A DNA stretch of 42,033 bases from a virus: IMG/VR virus record IMGVR_UViG_3300023083_000106, positions 1 through 42,033 of that record; one strand, given 5' to 3'. Below, piece after piece: positions 15,703-23,395 of the stretch (positions are counted from its first letter, which is position 1; every line of letters begins with the position of its first letter). The notes below the pieces were generated by a model. It was given only the letters and a program-made list of their open reading frames with translations. It made no database searches and was not told where the DNA came from. The position numbers were made by a program, and so were the translations under genes.

Positions 15703-15998
15703 CAGAAACGCTTCCTTGTCCACAAGAGTGCAGGCACTCCCATTGGGACTTCAGCCGCACTTACGCCGACGACGACGCTTTCACGGTTCGCGTACCAGTG
15801 ACCCACCAGCAGCAGGATTGCCTGCTTCACGTCGTCGGTGAGCGCCATCTGTTCAGGCCCTTCAGGGACATCGACCAGCCGCCGATCACAGTGCTGTTGC
15901 ACGTATTCAACGGCAGCACTGAGATATGACCCGATCAGGCCGTCCTCTTCGTCGCCATCGACGCGCAAATGCAACTTGATCAGCGATAGATCGATCAT
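15702..15998 (-). CDS. Head-tail connector (HK97 gp6-like)
   Basis: 98 residues. The start IDLSLIKLHLRVDGDEEDGL, then LSAAVEYVQQHCDR and a C-terminal PALLWTRKRF match the phage gp6-like connector family. This forms the ring attached to the portal. The ATG at 15998 has AGAGG 7 bases upstream and overlaps the preceding stop (TGATG). A GTG one codon earlier is less well spaced. Confidence 0.88.
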   Translation of the reverse strand: MIDLSLIKLHLRVDGDEEDGLIGSYLSAAVEYVQQHCDRRLVDVPEGPEQMALTDDVKQAILLLVGHWYANRESVVVGVSAAEVPMGVPALLWTRKRF

Positions 15999-16195
15999 CA
16001 CTTGACCTCTTTAACGCCGGGTTTCTTGTTGGTCTTGGACGGCGGCGCGTCCGATTCTGGCTCGTCGATAATCTCGGCGAGTTCCATACCCACCAGCGCT
16101 TCGGCAATGGCGTCGTCAACCGGACGCTCTTCGAACTGATCGAAGTTGCCCGCGTGGTAATGCGAGAACTGGCGCAAAGCGCGGATTTTCTTCAT
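15998..16195 (-). CDS. Small hypothetical protein after capsid
   Basis: 65 residues, highly charged, ending in a Lys/Pro-rich tail (PPSKTNKKPGVKEVK). The middle (VDDAIAEALVGMELAEIIDE) is helical and acidic. No clear Shine-Dalgarno precedes the ATG; instead a perfect hairpin lies at 16205-16222 between this gene and the capsid gene. Similar short genes follow capsid genes in other Pseudomonas siphophages. Role unknown. Confidence 0.65.
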   Translation of the reverse strand: MKKIRALRQFSHYHAGNFDQFEERPVDDAIAEALVGMELAEIIDEPESDAPPSKTNKKPGVKEVK

Positions 16196-16204
16196 GACGA
16201 TGAC

Positions 16205-16222
16205 GGGGCAGTTGCCTGCCCC
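16205..16222 (-). terminator. Hairpin downstream of the capsid gene
   Basis: GGGGCAG (16205-16211) pairs perfectly with CTGCCCC (16216-16222), loop of 4. No T run follows on the minus strand, so it is unlikely to be a strong terminator. It may stabilise or process capsid mRNA, or reduce expression of the next gene. Confidence 0.5.
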
Positions 16223-16233
16223 GACCCTAGTTA

Positions 16234-17394
16234 TCAGACGGTTGCGAACGGCCCGGTAATGATTGCAGTCGGGCGATAGTGAGCCAGTGCCAGACGCTCT
16301 TCACACAGAATGGTCAGCATGTTTTTGACGAAGTTGTCACGGTCTTCGCGGCTGACTTCAACTGTTGCATCCATGCGGTCCCAAACCTGAGATGCCAGGT
16401 CGAAACCACCAACCGTGAAGGTGCCCAGCGCCTGCGCCTTCGTTGCAACAACCGGCAGACCCCACATGACCTTCGCCGCAAATGCAGCCGGGCCGCCGAA
16501 GATGTAGCGGCCGTCCGCATCCTTGAGCAGCGCGATAGCGTGCCAGTCGCGCGGGTTGAGAATGATCCCGGAGGCTTCAAACTCAGACTCGCTGGTCTGG
16601 AAGATCGCGTGCGCGATTTTGTCAGCGCGGGTGTCACCGGTCACGTTCAGAGCGGCGTCGTAGGCGGTCGCTACCTTGTTCAGGCCCACCAGGTTGTCAC
16701 CGGTGCCGTCGCCGTTCAGCAACTGGCCTTCTTCGACCAGCGCCAAACCGAACAGCAGACGGTTGTTAACGTACGACTCCAGCATCGGAGCGTCGTCCAT
16801 CACCTGGCGAGATGCTTGAATCCAGTGAGCAATGGTCTTCACGTTCGCGGTTTCTTTGGTGAACGTAAGGTTCGACTCAGGCTTCAATGCGCCTTCAGCA
16901 ACCGGCGCAGCGCCATTGGTGAAAACGTTCTCGCGGACGTATTCCAGGGAGTTCGACGAAATGCGACCTTGCGCCAGAAGATCCCGGATAGTCAGGCGGC
17001 GCAGGCCAGGCATGAGAATACCGGCGTTACGCTGCGGGTCGATCAGCGCGCCAGCCGAAGCCGCGGTGCTGCCGAGCTGCTTGTTGAAGCTCTTCACATC
17101 AACCTTGCCGGACGATTTGCCGTCCCACGACTTCTGCAGGTCGATGGCTGTCTGCTCGGCGAAGGACTTTTTATTGTCCTGATCGTCCAGGCTGCCGCTG
17201 GCCAGCTTCTGTTCCAGGTCAAACAAGCGGGTGCCTGATTTGGTCAGTTCTTCCTGGACGGTAGCCAGATCGGTTTGCAGCTTCTTGCTGATCACACCGG
17301 TTTCGGTGATTTCTTTCTTCTGCGCGTCGAACAGCTGAGTCATGTTCGACTGCGCGTCTTCGATGGCTTTCTGGATTTGGGCCAATTCGGACAT
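16234..17394 (-). CDS. HK97-fold major capsid protein
   Basis: 386 residues. Residues about 1-105 form a Gln/Glu-rich coiled-coil delta domain acting as built-in scaffold, to be removed by the protease encoded just upstream. The mature part has landmarks of the HK97 fold: LTIRDLLAQGRISSNSLEYVRE, PVAEGALKPESNLTFTKET, then HWIQASRQVMDDAP, EEGQLLNGDGTGDNLVGL and VEVSREDRDNFVKNMLTILC. TAGGA precedes the ATG. The order protease-capsid with a 2-base gap is standard. I cannot say whether the subunits crosslink. Confidence 0.95.
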   Translation of the reverse strand: MSELAQIQKAIEDAQSNMTQLFDAQKKEITETGVISKKLQTDLATVQEELTKSGTRLFDLEQKLASGSLDDQDNKKSFAEQTAIDLQKSWDGKSSGKVDVKSFNKQLGSTAASAGALIDPQRNAGILMPGLRRLTIRDLLAQGRISSNSLEYVRENVFTNGAAPVAEGALKPESNLTFTKETANVKTIAHWIQASRQVMDDAPMLESYVNNRLLFGLALVEEGQLLNGDGTGDNLVGLNKVATAYDAALNVTGDTRADKIAHAIFQTSESEFEASGIILNPRDWHAIALLKDADGRYIFGGPAAFAAKVMWGLPVVATKAQALGTFTVGGFDLASQVWDRMDATVEVSREDRDNFVKNMLTILCEERLALAHYRPTAIITGPFATV

Positions 17395-17396
17395 GG

Positions 17397-18059
17397 TTAT
17401 TTTCCTACAGATGGGAAGGACTTGATGCGATCAAGGATCGCGGTGATTTCGCCACCTTCGGAATCGCTCCGAACTGCGGACTTAATGCGGGCGATGAACG
17501 CCAGCGCCTCGGACTTGGAAAGGCCGGCCGAATCCCTCAACCAGTTTTCCGCATCGCGGATACTTTCAATGGCCTCCATGCTTTTCAGCGCAGAGACGGT
17601 TGCCTGCTCGTTCGCGGGGAACGTGCAGATGCTGATTTCGCTGAGCCGCGAGACGCTCTTGAACGAGTACCCGGTCGCAATCGGGGAGATGTCGCCCTTG
17701 GCGGCCGAAAATCCGACCGACATACCTCCCACGGTGCCGTGAATCATCGCGGCCTTGAGCGCGTCTGACTGGGGATTGCCCGGTGTCAGCTCGCCACGGA
17801 CATGCAGACCTGTGCTGTCCTCTGCCAAATCGAGCCATTTACCGACTGGAATTTCGTTCCGGCGATGATTGAAGAACATCGCCACAGCCCGGGACTGGGT
17901 CTTGAGAGCATTGCCGAAGGCGCCGGGCTGGATGATGTCGCCGTCGCTGTCGACCACACCGAACACGCTGGCATAGCCTTCGAAAACACCTTGCGCACCA
18001 CCGGATGCAAACTTGATCGACGCCTGGTCAAAGGCCAGGGTCTTTTGAATGTTGGACAT
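17397..18059 (-). CDS. Prohead protease (HK97 gp4 family, S78)
   Basis: 220 residues. A catalytic triad is visible: His65 in FFNHRRNEIPVG, Ser114 in GTVGGMSVGFS, and an acidic residue at Glu141 in RLSEISICTFPAN. The N-terminal EGYASVFGVVDSDGD motif is characteristic. The enzyme matures the prohead by removing the capsid delta domain. The C-terminal 55 residues are a helical tail that may be auto-cleaved. The start has GGAG 7 bases upstream, placed just after a terminator hairpin that overlaps the portal stop codon. Confidence 0.93.
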   Translation of the reverse strand: MSNIQKTLAFDQASIKFASGGAQGVFEGYASVFGVVDSDGDIIQPGAFGNALKTQSRAVAMFFNHRRNEIPVGKWLDLAEDSTGLHVRGELTPGNPQSDALKAAMIHGTVGGMSVGFSAAKGDISPIATGYSFKSVSRLSEISICTFPANEQATVSALKSMEAIESIRDAENWLRDSAGLSKSEALAFIARIKSAVRSDSEGGEITAILDRIKSFPSVGK

Positions 18060-18072
18060 TTGCTGACTCCAG

Positions 18073-18102
18073 AAAAACTAAACCCCGCCAGGGGCGGGGT
18101 TT
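18073..18102 (-). terminator. Terminator overlapping the portal stop codon
   Basis: A 10-bp stem, AAACCCCGCC (18080-18089) with GGCGGGGTTT (18093-18102), loop of 3, followed on the minus strand by AGTTTTTC. It covers the last portal codons and touches the stop codon. The protease ribosome site follows directly, so an intrinsic terminator divides portal from protease. Confidence 0.8.
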
Positions 18103-19349
18103 GTTTTGCCAAGTTGATCAAGTGGTATGTTTTGGCTTTGTCGCGTGGCCACCTGACCACCCGGGAGCGCCGGCCGGTTGTCGAGACGTCGCCCTTCGTT
18201 GACGGTCATGAGACCGGTGTCGACAAGCGTTTTCAGGAAGTTGGCACGGGCAGTCGAGTCGCCGCGCAGCAGGCCTTCGAGGTTGTGCTCAGCGTGGTAC
18301 TTACCGACATCGGCCGGCTTCACGATCCAACGCTGCAGAGCGTGCTCCCAACGATTGATGTAAGGCGACAGCGTGTACTGGAGAAACCCGAGGTTCTGCT
18401 GCTCAATGCCGGAACCCCAGCTGGTGGATTTCTCGACATCGCCCACCAGGTGCGGCGGCACACCGAAGAACCGGGCCAGCTCACTGACCTGGAACTTACG
18501 GGCGGCCATCGTTTCCGCGTCCTGCGGGCTTACCCCGATAGCCTGGGTCGTGAACCCGGCCTCTAGAATCCAAAGACGCTTCTTGACCGGACCGCCGGCT
18601 ATCTCCTTGAAATTCTCTTCAAGCTGGCCGCGCTGCTCCTTGTTGAGCATCTTCCCGTCGCCAGTCATCAACAACTGAGGCGACTTCGCACCGTTCGCGT
18701 AGAAGTCGCGCTGCTGATCTTCCATCGCCACAGCGACCCCGGCGGTCTTGGCAGCGAATGCGATGGGCGACAAGCCTACGAGGCCGTTGAAGCCGAAGCC
18801 CTTGAGGTGGAATATCTCCGAAGGCTTGAAATCCGCATACTCGGTATCGCGCTTGTAGCGATAGACCACCCGCTTGTTCTCCAGCTTTACGTCCATGTTG
18901 ACGGACATAAGCGGAATCATGCTGATCACATCACCGGCGCTGTTGCGCTCAATGAGTGCGTAGGCATTGCCGTAGTAGGCGAGCTGCATCGTCATGGCCT
19001 CGCGGAACTCCAGCGCGGTCATGTACATGTTTGGGCTGTAACAAAGCAGACGGGCCAGCGGGTTATCGAGCCCAACCTTCTTGCGGTCGTCGCCAACGGT
19101 CTCGTAAATATCCAGCGGCAGGCCGGCCGTCACGCTCGAAATCAAGCGCACGCAGGCGAAAACGGTAGATATCTGAAGCGAGCGTTCGTCGTTGACGATG
19201 GAGTCGCCGACCACGCCCGACGCGGATACGGGTCCAAGCTGCGAACCTTTTTCCGGCGTAACGAGGCGGCCCCCGACGAAGAAGCTCGCCATGCGCGCCC
19301 AGAAAGGGCTACGGGTGCGCAGGTCAATGCTGTAGTCGGTATCTGCCAT
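18078..19349 (-). CDS. Portal protein (HK97 gp3 family)
   Basis: 423 residues. Landmarks of the family: SVNDERSLQIS-like start of the core, then VFACVRLISSVTAGLPLDIY, LLCYSPNMYMTALEFREAMT, HLKGFGFNGLVGLSPI, ARFFGVPPHLVGD and YTLSPYINRWEHALQR. It forms the dodecameric ring through which DNA enters and leaves the head. The start overlaps the terminase stop (TAATG), so translation is coupled; no separate strong ribosome site is needed. The end of the gene is built into a terminator stem. Confidence 0.93.
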   Translation of the reverse strand: MADTDYSIDLRTRSPFWARMASFFVGGRLVTPEKGSQLGPVSASGVVGDSIVNDERSLQISTVFACVRLISSVTAGLPLDIYETVGDDRKKVGLDNPLARLLCYSPNMYMTALEFREAMTMQLAYYGNAYALIERNSAGDVISMIPLMSVNMDVKLENKRVVYRYKRDTEYADFKPSEIFHLKGFGFNGLVGLSPIAFAAKTAGVAVAMEDQQRDFYANGAKSPQLLMTGDGKMLNKEQRGQLEENFKEIAGGPVKKRLWILEAGFTTQAIGVSPQDAETMAARKFQVSELARFFGVPPHLVGDVEKSTSWGSGIEQQNLGFLQYTLSPYINRWEHALQRWIVKPADVGKYHAEHNLEGLLRGDSTARANFLKTLVDTGLMTVNEGRRLDNRPALPGGQVATRQSQNIPLDQLGKTNPAPGGV

Positions 19350-21058
19350 TACATGCTCAATGGTTTGTTTAGGAAATCATCAACGCTGGCAACATTGCAC
19401 AGCATCATTGCGCGGTTGACGCCCATCAAAAGCGCTACCGCGCCGTCGATCTTGCTGGCGTTCTTTTCCTTTCGTGGGAACACATTCTCGTTGGCGTCCG
19501 GTTTTGCCGTCACGTTGCCCATCATCCAGCCCAGAATCGGGTTGCCGTCATGGTGAAAGCGGCCGCTGAGAATCGCGCCGTTGAGTTCTTTCATGGCCGG
19601 CGAAAACGTTTTGGTGGTTTTCGGGATCTTCACGGGCGTATGCCCATGGCTTTCAAAGTCCTGGGCAATCTGAAACGCGCCCCATTCGTCGTGGGGTATC
19701 TCAGTCAGAGCGACTTTGTTCGCATCGTCGAGCAACTCGTCTCGAACCTGATTGAAGCTGACCTCTGCACCATCGCAACCGGTAAGCACACCCTGGTTGA
19801 GCCACTTCTGATACCGCTCCACCACCGCCCTCTCCTTGCCGTGCTGGATCGTGTCCTCTGGCAAATAGAAGTGCGGGGCAATGCTGTAGTAATGCAGGAC
19901 GCCATCGATCATCCGATAGAACAGGTTCACGCGAGCGCAAATGTCTGTCTTGGATGCCAGGTCGAGACACATCAGGCATTCCGAACCCTCGAAATCCTCG
20001 AAGGCCAGCGTCGGATCGGAGCAATCACTCCATGCTTCCATGTTGAAGTAGGCCGCTCGGGCCGAAACCCACACGTTCAAATGCTTCGTTTTGAACGTGT
20101 TTTGGAAACTGGCGTTCTTGACGGCCTTCAATTGCTGGCTTTCGAGGTACTCCTGGTACACCGACACGCCCATATTTGGGTTGGCTTTGGCCATGACTCG
20201 GGGGTCTGTCCAGTCGTCGCCCTCATCAATCGTCCAGATCCAGCCGAACAACTCATCATCGGTCACAGTTTCTTCGAGCATCTCGATGACGCGGCGGCGC
20301 ATTTCGTAGCACGGACCCTCGATGTTGCTGCCCGCAGTGGTGATGATGAACATTAACGGCTGGAGCCTGGCGCCCATACCGGTGACCATCGTTTCGTACA
20401 GAGCGGCGGTATCGTGTTCGTGATACTCGTCGACAATGGCGCAGCTGGGCGAAGCACCGTCGCCAGGGTTGCCAATGACGACCTCGAAGCGGCTGCCATC
20501 GATGGGTTTGCTCATATTCGAGGCGTTAACCTCAATGCCCGCGGCCTCCATCAGCATCGGTGAGCGCTGGACCATCAGTCGGGCCGGGCGAAAAACCTCC
20601 CAGGCCTGCTTTTCGGTGGTCGCACCGCTGTAGATCTCGGCGCCGAACTCACCATCAGCAACGAACATGCCGATGCCAACCGACGCGGCAATCACGCTTT
20701 TGCCATTCTTGCGCGGCACTTCCCAGTAACTTTCGCGGAAACGGCGCAGGCCGGACCGCTTCTTGACCCAGCCGAAGGTCGCAGCCAGACCAAACTTTTG
20801 CCAAGGCTCCAAGGTGATCAGCTGACGCTTGCGAGCCCACTCGCCTTTGACGTGCGGCATCAACTGAGCAAGCTTCAGGTATTTCTCTGCCTTCTTCGGA
20901 TCAAACTTGTACGGGAAGCTGGCCGACTTACTTTTGATCAGGTCATCTATGTGGCGCTGACAGGCTAACCGGACGTAGCGACATGCTGGAACCTGGCCAC
21001 GAATCACCGCGCGCGCCCAGCGGTTCGCCGCTTCGACGTTCGGGTATTTGAAGGCCAT
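19349..21058 (-). CDS. terL: Terminase large subunit
   Basis: 569 residues. ATPase: Walker A variant VPRKNGKS (about 114-121) and Walker B CAIVDEYHE (about 206-213, Asp210-Glu211), with the coupling motif IITTAGSN. The C-terminal nuclease half contains acidic residues, including CLDLASKTDI and the VDGAVALLMGV-type ending (KIDGAVALLMGVNRA). The protein packages and cuts concatemeric DNA. It is of the HK97/Terminase_1 type paired with a P27-like small subunit and nearby HNH nuclease. Two bases separate it from the small subunit gene. Confidence 0.95.
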   Translation of the reverse strand: MAFKYPNVEAANRWARAVIRGQVPACRYVRLACQRHIDDLIKSKSASFPYKFDPKKAEKYLKLAQLMPHVKGEWARKRQLITLEPWQKFGLAATFGWVKKRSGLRRFRESYWEVPRKNGKSVIAASVGIGMFVADGEFGAEIYSGATTEKQAWEVFRPARLMVQRSPMLMEAAGIEVNASNMSKPIDGSRFEVVIGNPGDGASPSCAIVDEYHEHDTAALYETMVTGMGARLQPLMFIITTAGSNIEGPCYEMRRRVIEMLEETVTDDELFGWIWTIDEGDDWTDPRVMAKANPNMGVSVYQEYLESQQLKAVKNASFQNTFKTKHLNVWVSARAAYFNMEAWSDCSDPTLAFEDFEGSECLMCLDLASKTDICARVNLFYRMIDGVLHYYSIAPHFYLPEDTIQHGKERAVVERYQKWLNQGVLTGCDGAEVSFNQVRDELLDDANKVALTEIPHDEWGAFQIAQDFESHGHTPVKIPKTTKTFSPAMKELNGAILSGRFHHDGNPILGWMMGNVTAKPDANENVFPRKEKNASKIDGAVALLMGVNRAMMLCNVASVDDFLNKPLSM

Positions 21059-21060
21059 GG

Positions 21061-21540
21061 TTATCCGTTGAGTAGTGAGCCAAAGGGGTTGGCTTCGCCG
21101 GTCTTTTTGGCCCCTACAAGTCGCGTGCGGCTCGACGGATCGAGCCCAAGCAGCGAGCCGAAGGTGACCATCTGCGCCATCGCTTCTTTCGCGGCGGTGA
21201 GCGCAGGATTTTTGATGGGCGACCCCATCGCCGAGGTGACGACAATGCCGAACTGCACGACCGAAGCCTGTGACGCCCGCCAGTTGGCGTAGGCAGTACA
21301 GAACGCCTCGACGTTATGCAGATCGGTGACGCACAAGACCTTTTCAGCCAGGAGCGCCGGAACGACCCGGGCCCACATCTCTTGTGAGTTCGGACATAGC
21401 CACTCCGGGGGGTCGATATTGGTGACAAGCTCAAAACTGGGCTCATCTTTGTTTAGTTTTCGTTTGCCGGGATTCCCGGCCAACTCCTTGCTGGCCGTGG
21501 GTTTCGGGCGACGGCCGGAGCGCCCCTTGACCCCCGGCAT
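21061..21540 (-). CDS. terS: Terminase small subunit (P27 family)
   Basis: 159 residues. The basic N-terminus GVKGRSGRRPKP, then ELAGNPGKRKLNKDEP, with PPEWLCPNSQEMWARVVPAL and the C-terminal LLGLDPSSRTRLVG motif, identifies the P27 family. These proteins recognise the packaging site. AGGAG lies 8 bases upstream of the ATG. The 107-base gap upstream (21541-21647) to the HNH gene is the likeliest place for a cos site. Confidence 0.93.
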   Translation of the reverse strand: MPGVKGRSGRRPKPTASKELAGNPGKRKLNKDEPSFELVTNIDPPEWLCPNSQEMWARVVPALLAEKVLCVTDLHNVEAFCTAYANWRASQASVVQFGIVVTSAMGSPIKNPALTAAKEAMAQMVTFGSLLGLDPSSRTRLVGAKKTGEANPFGSLLNG

Positions 21541-21647
21541 TCGCTCAACTCCTGAAATTCATTTTTCGCGGGCGCGTGTAAAAGGCCAAGGGGACGGTCA
21601 TGTCAACGAAAGGCCTGAACTTTTGCCCCTCCCCCTGCGATTCGTTC

Positions 21648-22031
21648 TCATTCGCGAGATTCGCGACCAGAACCGACCGGTTTGCCCTTTTCCGACGCCG
21701 TTTTGGCCTTGTGGCATGGCCCGCACAGTGACTGGAGGTTGCCATCGTCCTCGGTTCCGCCATTTGCACGGCTGATCACGTGGTCAACCTCGTTCGCTGA
21801 CTGAACCCGGCCCGACCTTGCGCACAACTGGCAAAGGTAGTGGTCACGCTTGAGAATTCGAGCGCGCTGGATGCGCCAAGCGTGTCCGTAGTTCCGGGAG
21901 GTCGTGCTGCCTGACCTGTCTTCCCGCTTGCTCCAGCCTGACCTGAGCTCGGCATGCTTATCGCAATAGCCCTTCTGGTCCGCTGTCTTGACCAGCTCAG
22001 GGCAACCGAAGGACCGACATGGGCGAGCCAA
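21648..22031 (-). CDS. HNH endonuclease
   Basis: 127 residues. The N-terminus has CRSFGCPELV and a later CDKH, a possible extra zinc knuckle. The HNH core is RDHYLCQLCA, then EVDHVISRANGG with the catalytic His, and LQSLCGPCHKAKT with the metal-binding His/Cys. In HK97-like phages an HNH protein beside the terminase is needed for cos cleavage. The start is a TTG at 22031, supported by GGAGGG about 8 bases upstream and immediate contact with the preceding stop. No in-frame ATG is near. Confidence 0.9.
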   Translation of the reverse strand: MARPCRSFGCPELVKTADQKGYCDKHAELRSGWSKREDRSGSTTSRNYGHAWRIQRARILKRDHYLCQLCARSGRVQSANEVDHVISRANGGTEDDGNLQSLCGPCHKAKTASEKGKPVGSGRESRE

Positions 22032-22250
22032 TCACTTACCCTCCAGCCGGACCATCTCACCATCGACCGAGAACTCAACCCTCAGAACGGCGAGCGAGTC
22101 AGGCTCCTGGTGCAAAGACACACGGATCTGACCGCCCAGCACTTCACCACTGAATGCGTCGTGCAAGCAGACATAAGCACCGTCCTGCTTGATGATCAGA
22201 GGGCGAGCCGACAGCAGGTAACTGAGGCGAGACTGATCAGAGCGTTTCAT
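22032..22250 (-). CDS. Small hypothetical protein
   Basis: 72 residues with alternating strands (LIIKQDGAYVCLHDAF, QIRVSLHQEP, LAVLRVEFSVDGEMVRL), probably a small beta protein. It overlaps the previous gene by 14 bases and its stop touches the TTG start of the HNH gene, so it is part of the same translational unit. No function recognised. Confidence 0.65.
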   Translation of the reverse strand: MKRSDQSRLSYLLSARPLIIKQDGAYVCLHDAFSGEVLGGQIRVSLHQEPDSLAVLRVEFSVDGEMVRLEGK

Positions 22251-22746
22251 CGGTAGCCATCCGCTTCAACTGCTCAGCAAGCAGTTGGTCAAGGTGGCGG
22301 CCCATGCGGTCATGCAGCGAGCTAGCCTGCATTCCCTGATCCAGGCGCTTGCAAAGCTCAGTCATCGCCTCGCGCTCATCGCGCATCACTTGAGCCGTGC
22401 ACTGGATGGCCTGCTCCAGCGGATCAAGCGCGGCGCTCACTACCTGGCCATGAATTGCTTCAGCCCTATCAAGGATCGACACCAGCTCCGAGGTATCCAC
22501 GCTGATCTTCATTTCGCCATTCTTGCTGGAGCTGGCCGAGCCCTGCTCGCGCAGATTGAAGATGGTGTCGCCAATGCGGGGCTTCAGCAGTTCATGGCCG
22601 AGCCCCCTTTCGAGCGACAGTTCGTGCGACGTGATCTGCGCATGAATGCCGTACTCGGCACGTAGAGCGCGGGCCAACAGGTCCAGCACATGCGACTTGC
22701 CAGAGCCGGTATCACCGACAACAACGATCTCGATTACTTTGGTCAT
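22237..22746 (-). CDS. Small P-loop protein of unknown role
   Basis: 169 residues. The start IEIVVVGDTGSGKSHVLDLL is a clean Walker A (GDTGSGKS, about 11-18) on a first beta strand. No obvious Walker B follows; a short strand HAQITSHELS comes next and the C-terminal 100 residues are helical (ISVDTSELVSILDRAEA onward). The P-loop with a helical tail may hydrolyse ATP or GTP, but this is unproven. It precedes the packaging genes, so a DNA packaging accessory role is possible. Start at 22746. Confidence 0.7.
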   Translation of the reverse strand: MTKVIEIVVVGDTGSGKSHVLDLLARALRAEYGIHAQITSHELSLERGLGHELLKPRIGDTIFNLREQGSASSSKNGEMKISVDTSELVSILDRAEAIHGQVVSAALDPLEQAIQCTAQVMRDEREAMTELCKRLDQGMQASSLHDRMGRHLDQLLAEQLKRMATDETL

Positions 22747-22750
22747 GGGT

Positions 22751-22879
22751 TCACTCGACGGTTACGTTAGGCCAGATGCCCTGGGCGAATGCCAGTGCTC
22801 CAGCGTGGTCGTGGTCTTCTTGCATGATCATGGGGAATGGTGGATAGCCTGGCGCTGTGACTGACCAGGACTTCTTCAC
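22751..22879 (-). CDS. Small protein (42 residues) with GYPPF...IWP motif
   Basis: From a GTG at 22879 the frame encodes VKKSWSVTAPGYPPFPMIMQ, then EDHDHAGALAFAQGIWPNVTVE, ending 4 bases before the next ATG. The amino-acid pattern (aromatic strand, GYPPF turn, helix ALAFAQGIW) looks genuinely coding and resembles small cytoplasmic phage proteins. No good ribosome site precedes the GTG. However, a 6-codon reading frame (MYDMRS) with GAGG upstream ends in a GTGA overlap with it, so coupled translation is possible. The alternative start is the ATG at 22831. Confidence 0.5.
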   Translation of the reverse strand: MKKSWSVTAPGYPPFPMIMQEDHDHAGALAFAQGIWPNVTVE

Positions 22880-23015
22880 GAGCGCATGTCGTACATTGAT
22901 GTGTGCCTCACTGGTTCCCTGCCGACTGATTACCCTGCGCGTCAGGTCGTTCGTTCTTCAGGTAGGCGTGCACCGACGCCTCGTTTTAGTTCTGCCTTGC
23001 GGCCTTCCAGTAAGC

Positions 23016-23113
23016 GGGGACCGGGAGGATTCGAACCTCCGACCCGCATCGCGTCTACGGCACACAGGATCTGTACCGCAGGGAGCTGCTCTAACCAACT
23101 GAGCTACGGTCCC
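23016..23113 (-). tRNA. tRNA-like gene with abnormal anticodon arm
   Basis: 98 bases. Acceptor GGGACCG/CGGTCCC with C as discriminator, TA linker, D arm GCTC-AGTTGGTTA-GAGC, and T arm GGAGG-TTCGAAT-CCTCC are all perfect. The 47 bases between D and T arms do not give a standard anticodon arm. Instead CTGCGGTACA pairs with TGTGCCGTAG (10 bp with two or so wobbles) around the loop GATCCTG. The loop lacks the expected U33, so no anticodon can be named. No CCA is encoded. It lies directly between Rz1 and the 42-residue gene in the late operon. Either a degenerate phage tRNA or a tRNA-like RNA. Confidence 0.75.
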
Positions 23114-23119
23114 ATGAAT

Positions 23120-23395
23120 CTATTTGCTCTTGCTGCGTACGATCTGGGCGTCCACCTGATCGGCGCATGTGTCCAGCAGGTTCACTGCCCGATCCTTCAA
23201 CGCCCATAGGTCACCATTGAGTGCGAGGTCGTCCTCGCTCTCAGTGATCCGCTCACACGGGATCAGCTCAGGGGGTTCGAGCCTTACTGCTGTTGTCTTT
23301 GTTACCACTGGCTGCGGGCTTCCCGCGCAGGCCGTCAGGCAAAGGCTGAGCAGCCCAATCACGAACAGGCTTGCTGGTGCGCTTGAGTTGATCAA
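23120..23395 (-). CDS. Rz1-like outer-membrane spanin lipoprotein
   Basis: 91 residues. A hydrophobic signal segment (SLFVIGLLSLCLTAC) ends in the lipobox LTAC with Ala+2 next, then a Pro-containing stretch. This marks an outer-membrane lipoprotein (o-spanin). The gene starts inside the Rz-like gene in another frame and extends 148 bases beyond it, a common o-spanin layout. The start is TTG at 23395, with AAGGAAAGA upstream. A GTG at 23362 would remove most of the signal peptide. It pairs with the i-spanin to fuse inner and outer membranes at lysis. Confidence 0.85.
   Translation of the reverse strand: MINSSAPASLFVIGLLSLCLTACAGSPQPVVTKTTAVRLEPPELIPCERITESEDDLALNGDLWALKDRAVNLLDTCADQVDAQIVRSKSK

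Noticed and set aside
16279-17238. 319-codon rightward frame opposite the capsid gene
   Set aside because: Mirror frame of a strongly identified capsid gene; composition is low-quality (many Arg/Gln/His).
19550-20356. 268-codon rightward frame opposite the large terminase
   Set aside because: Shadow of terL, with no ribosome site or domain.
22857-23209. Rightward frames over the tRNA-like gene, one with a DSNLRP-type motif
   Set aside because: This motif is the usual false translation of the antisense T arm of a tRNA (GGATTCGAACC). No ribosome site, and they overlap better-supported leftward features.
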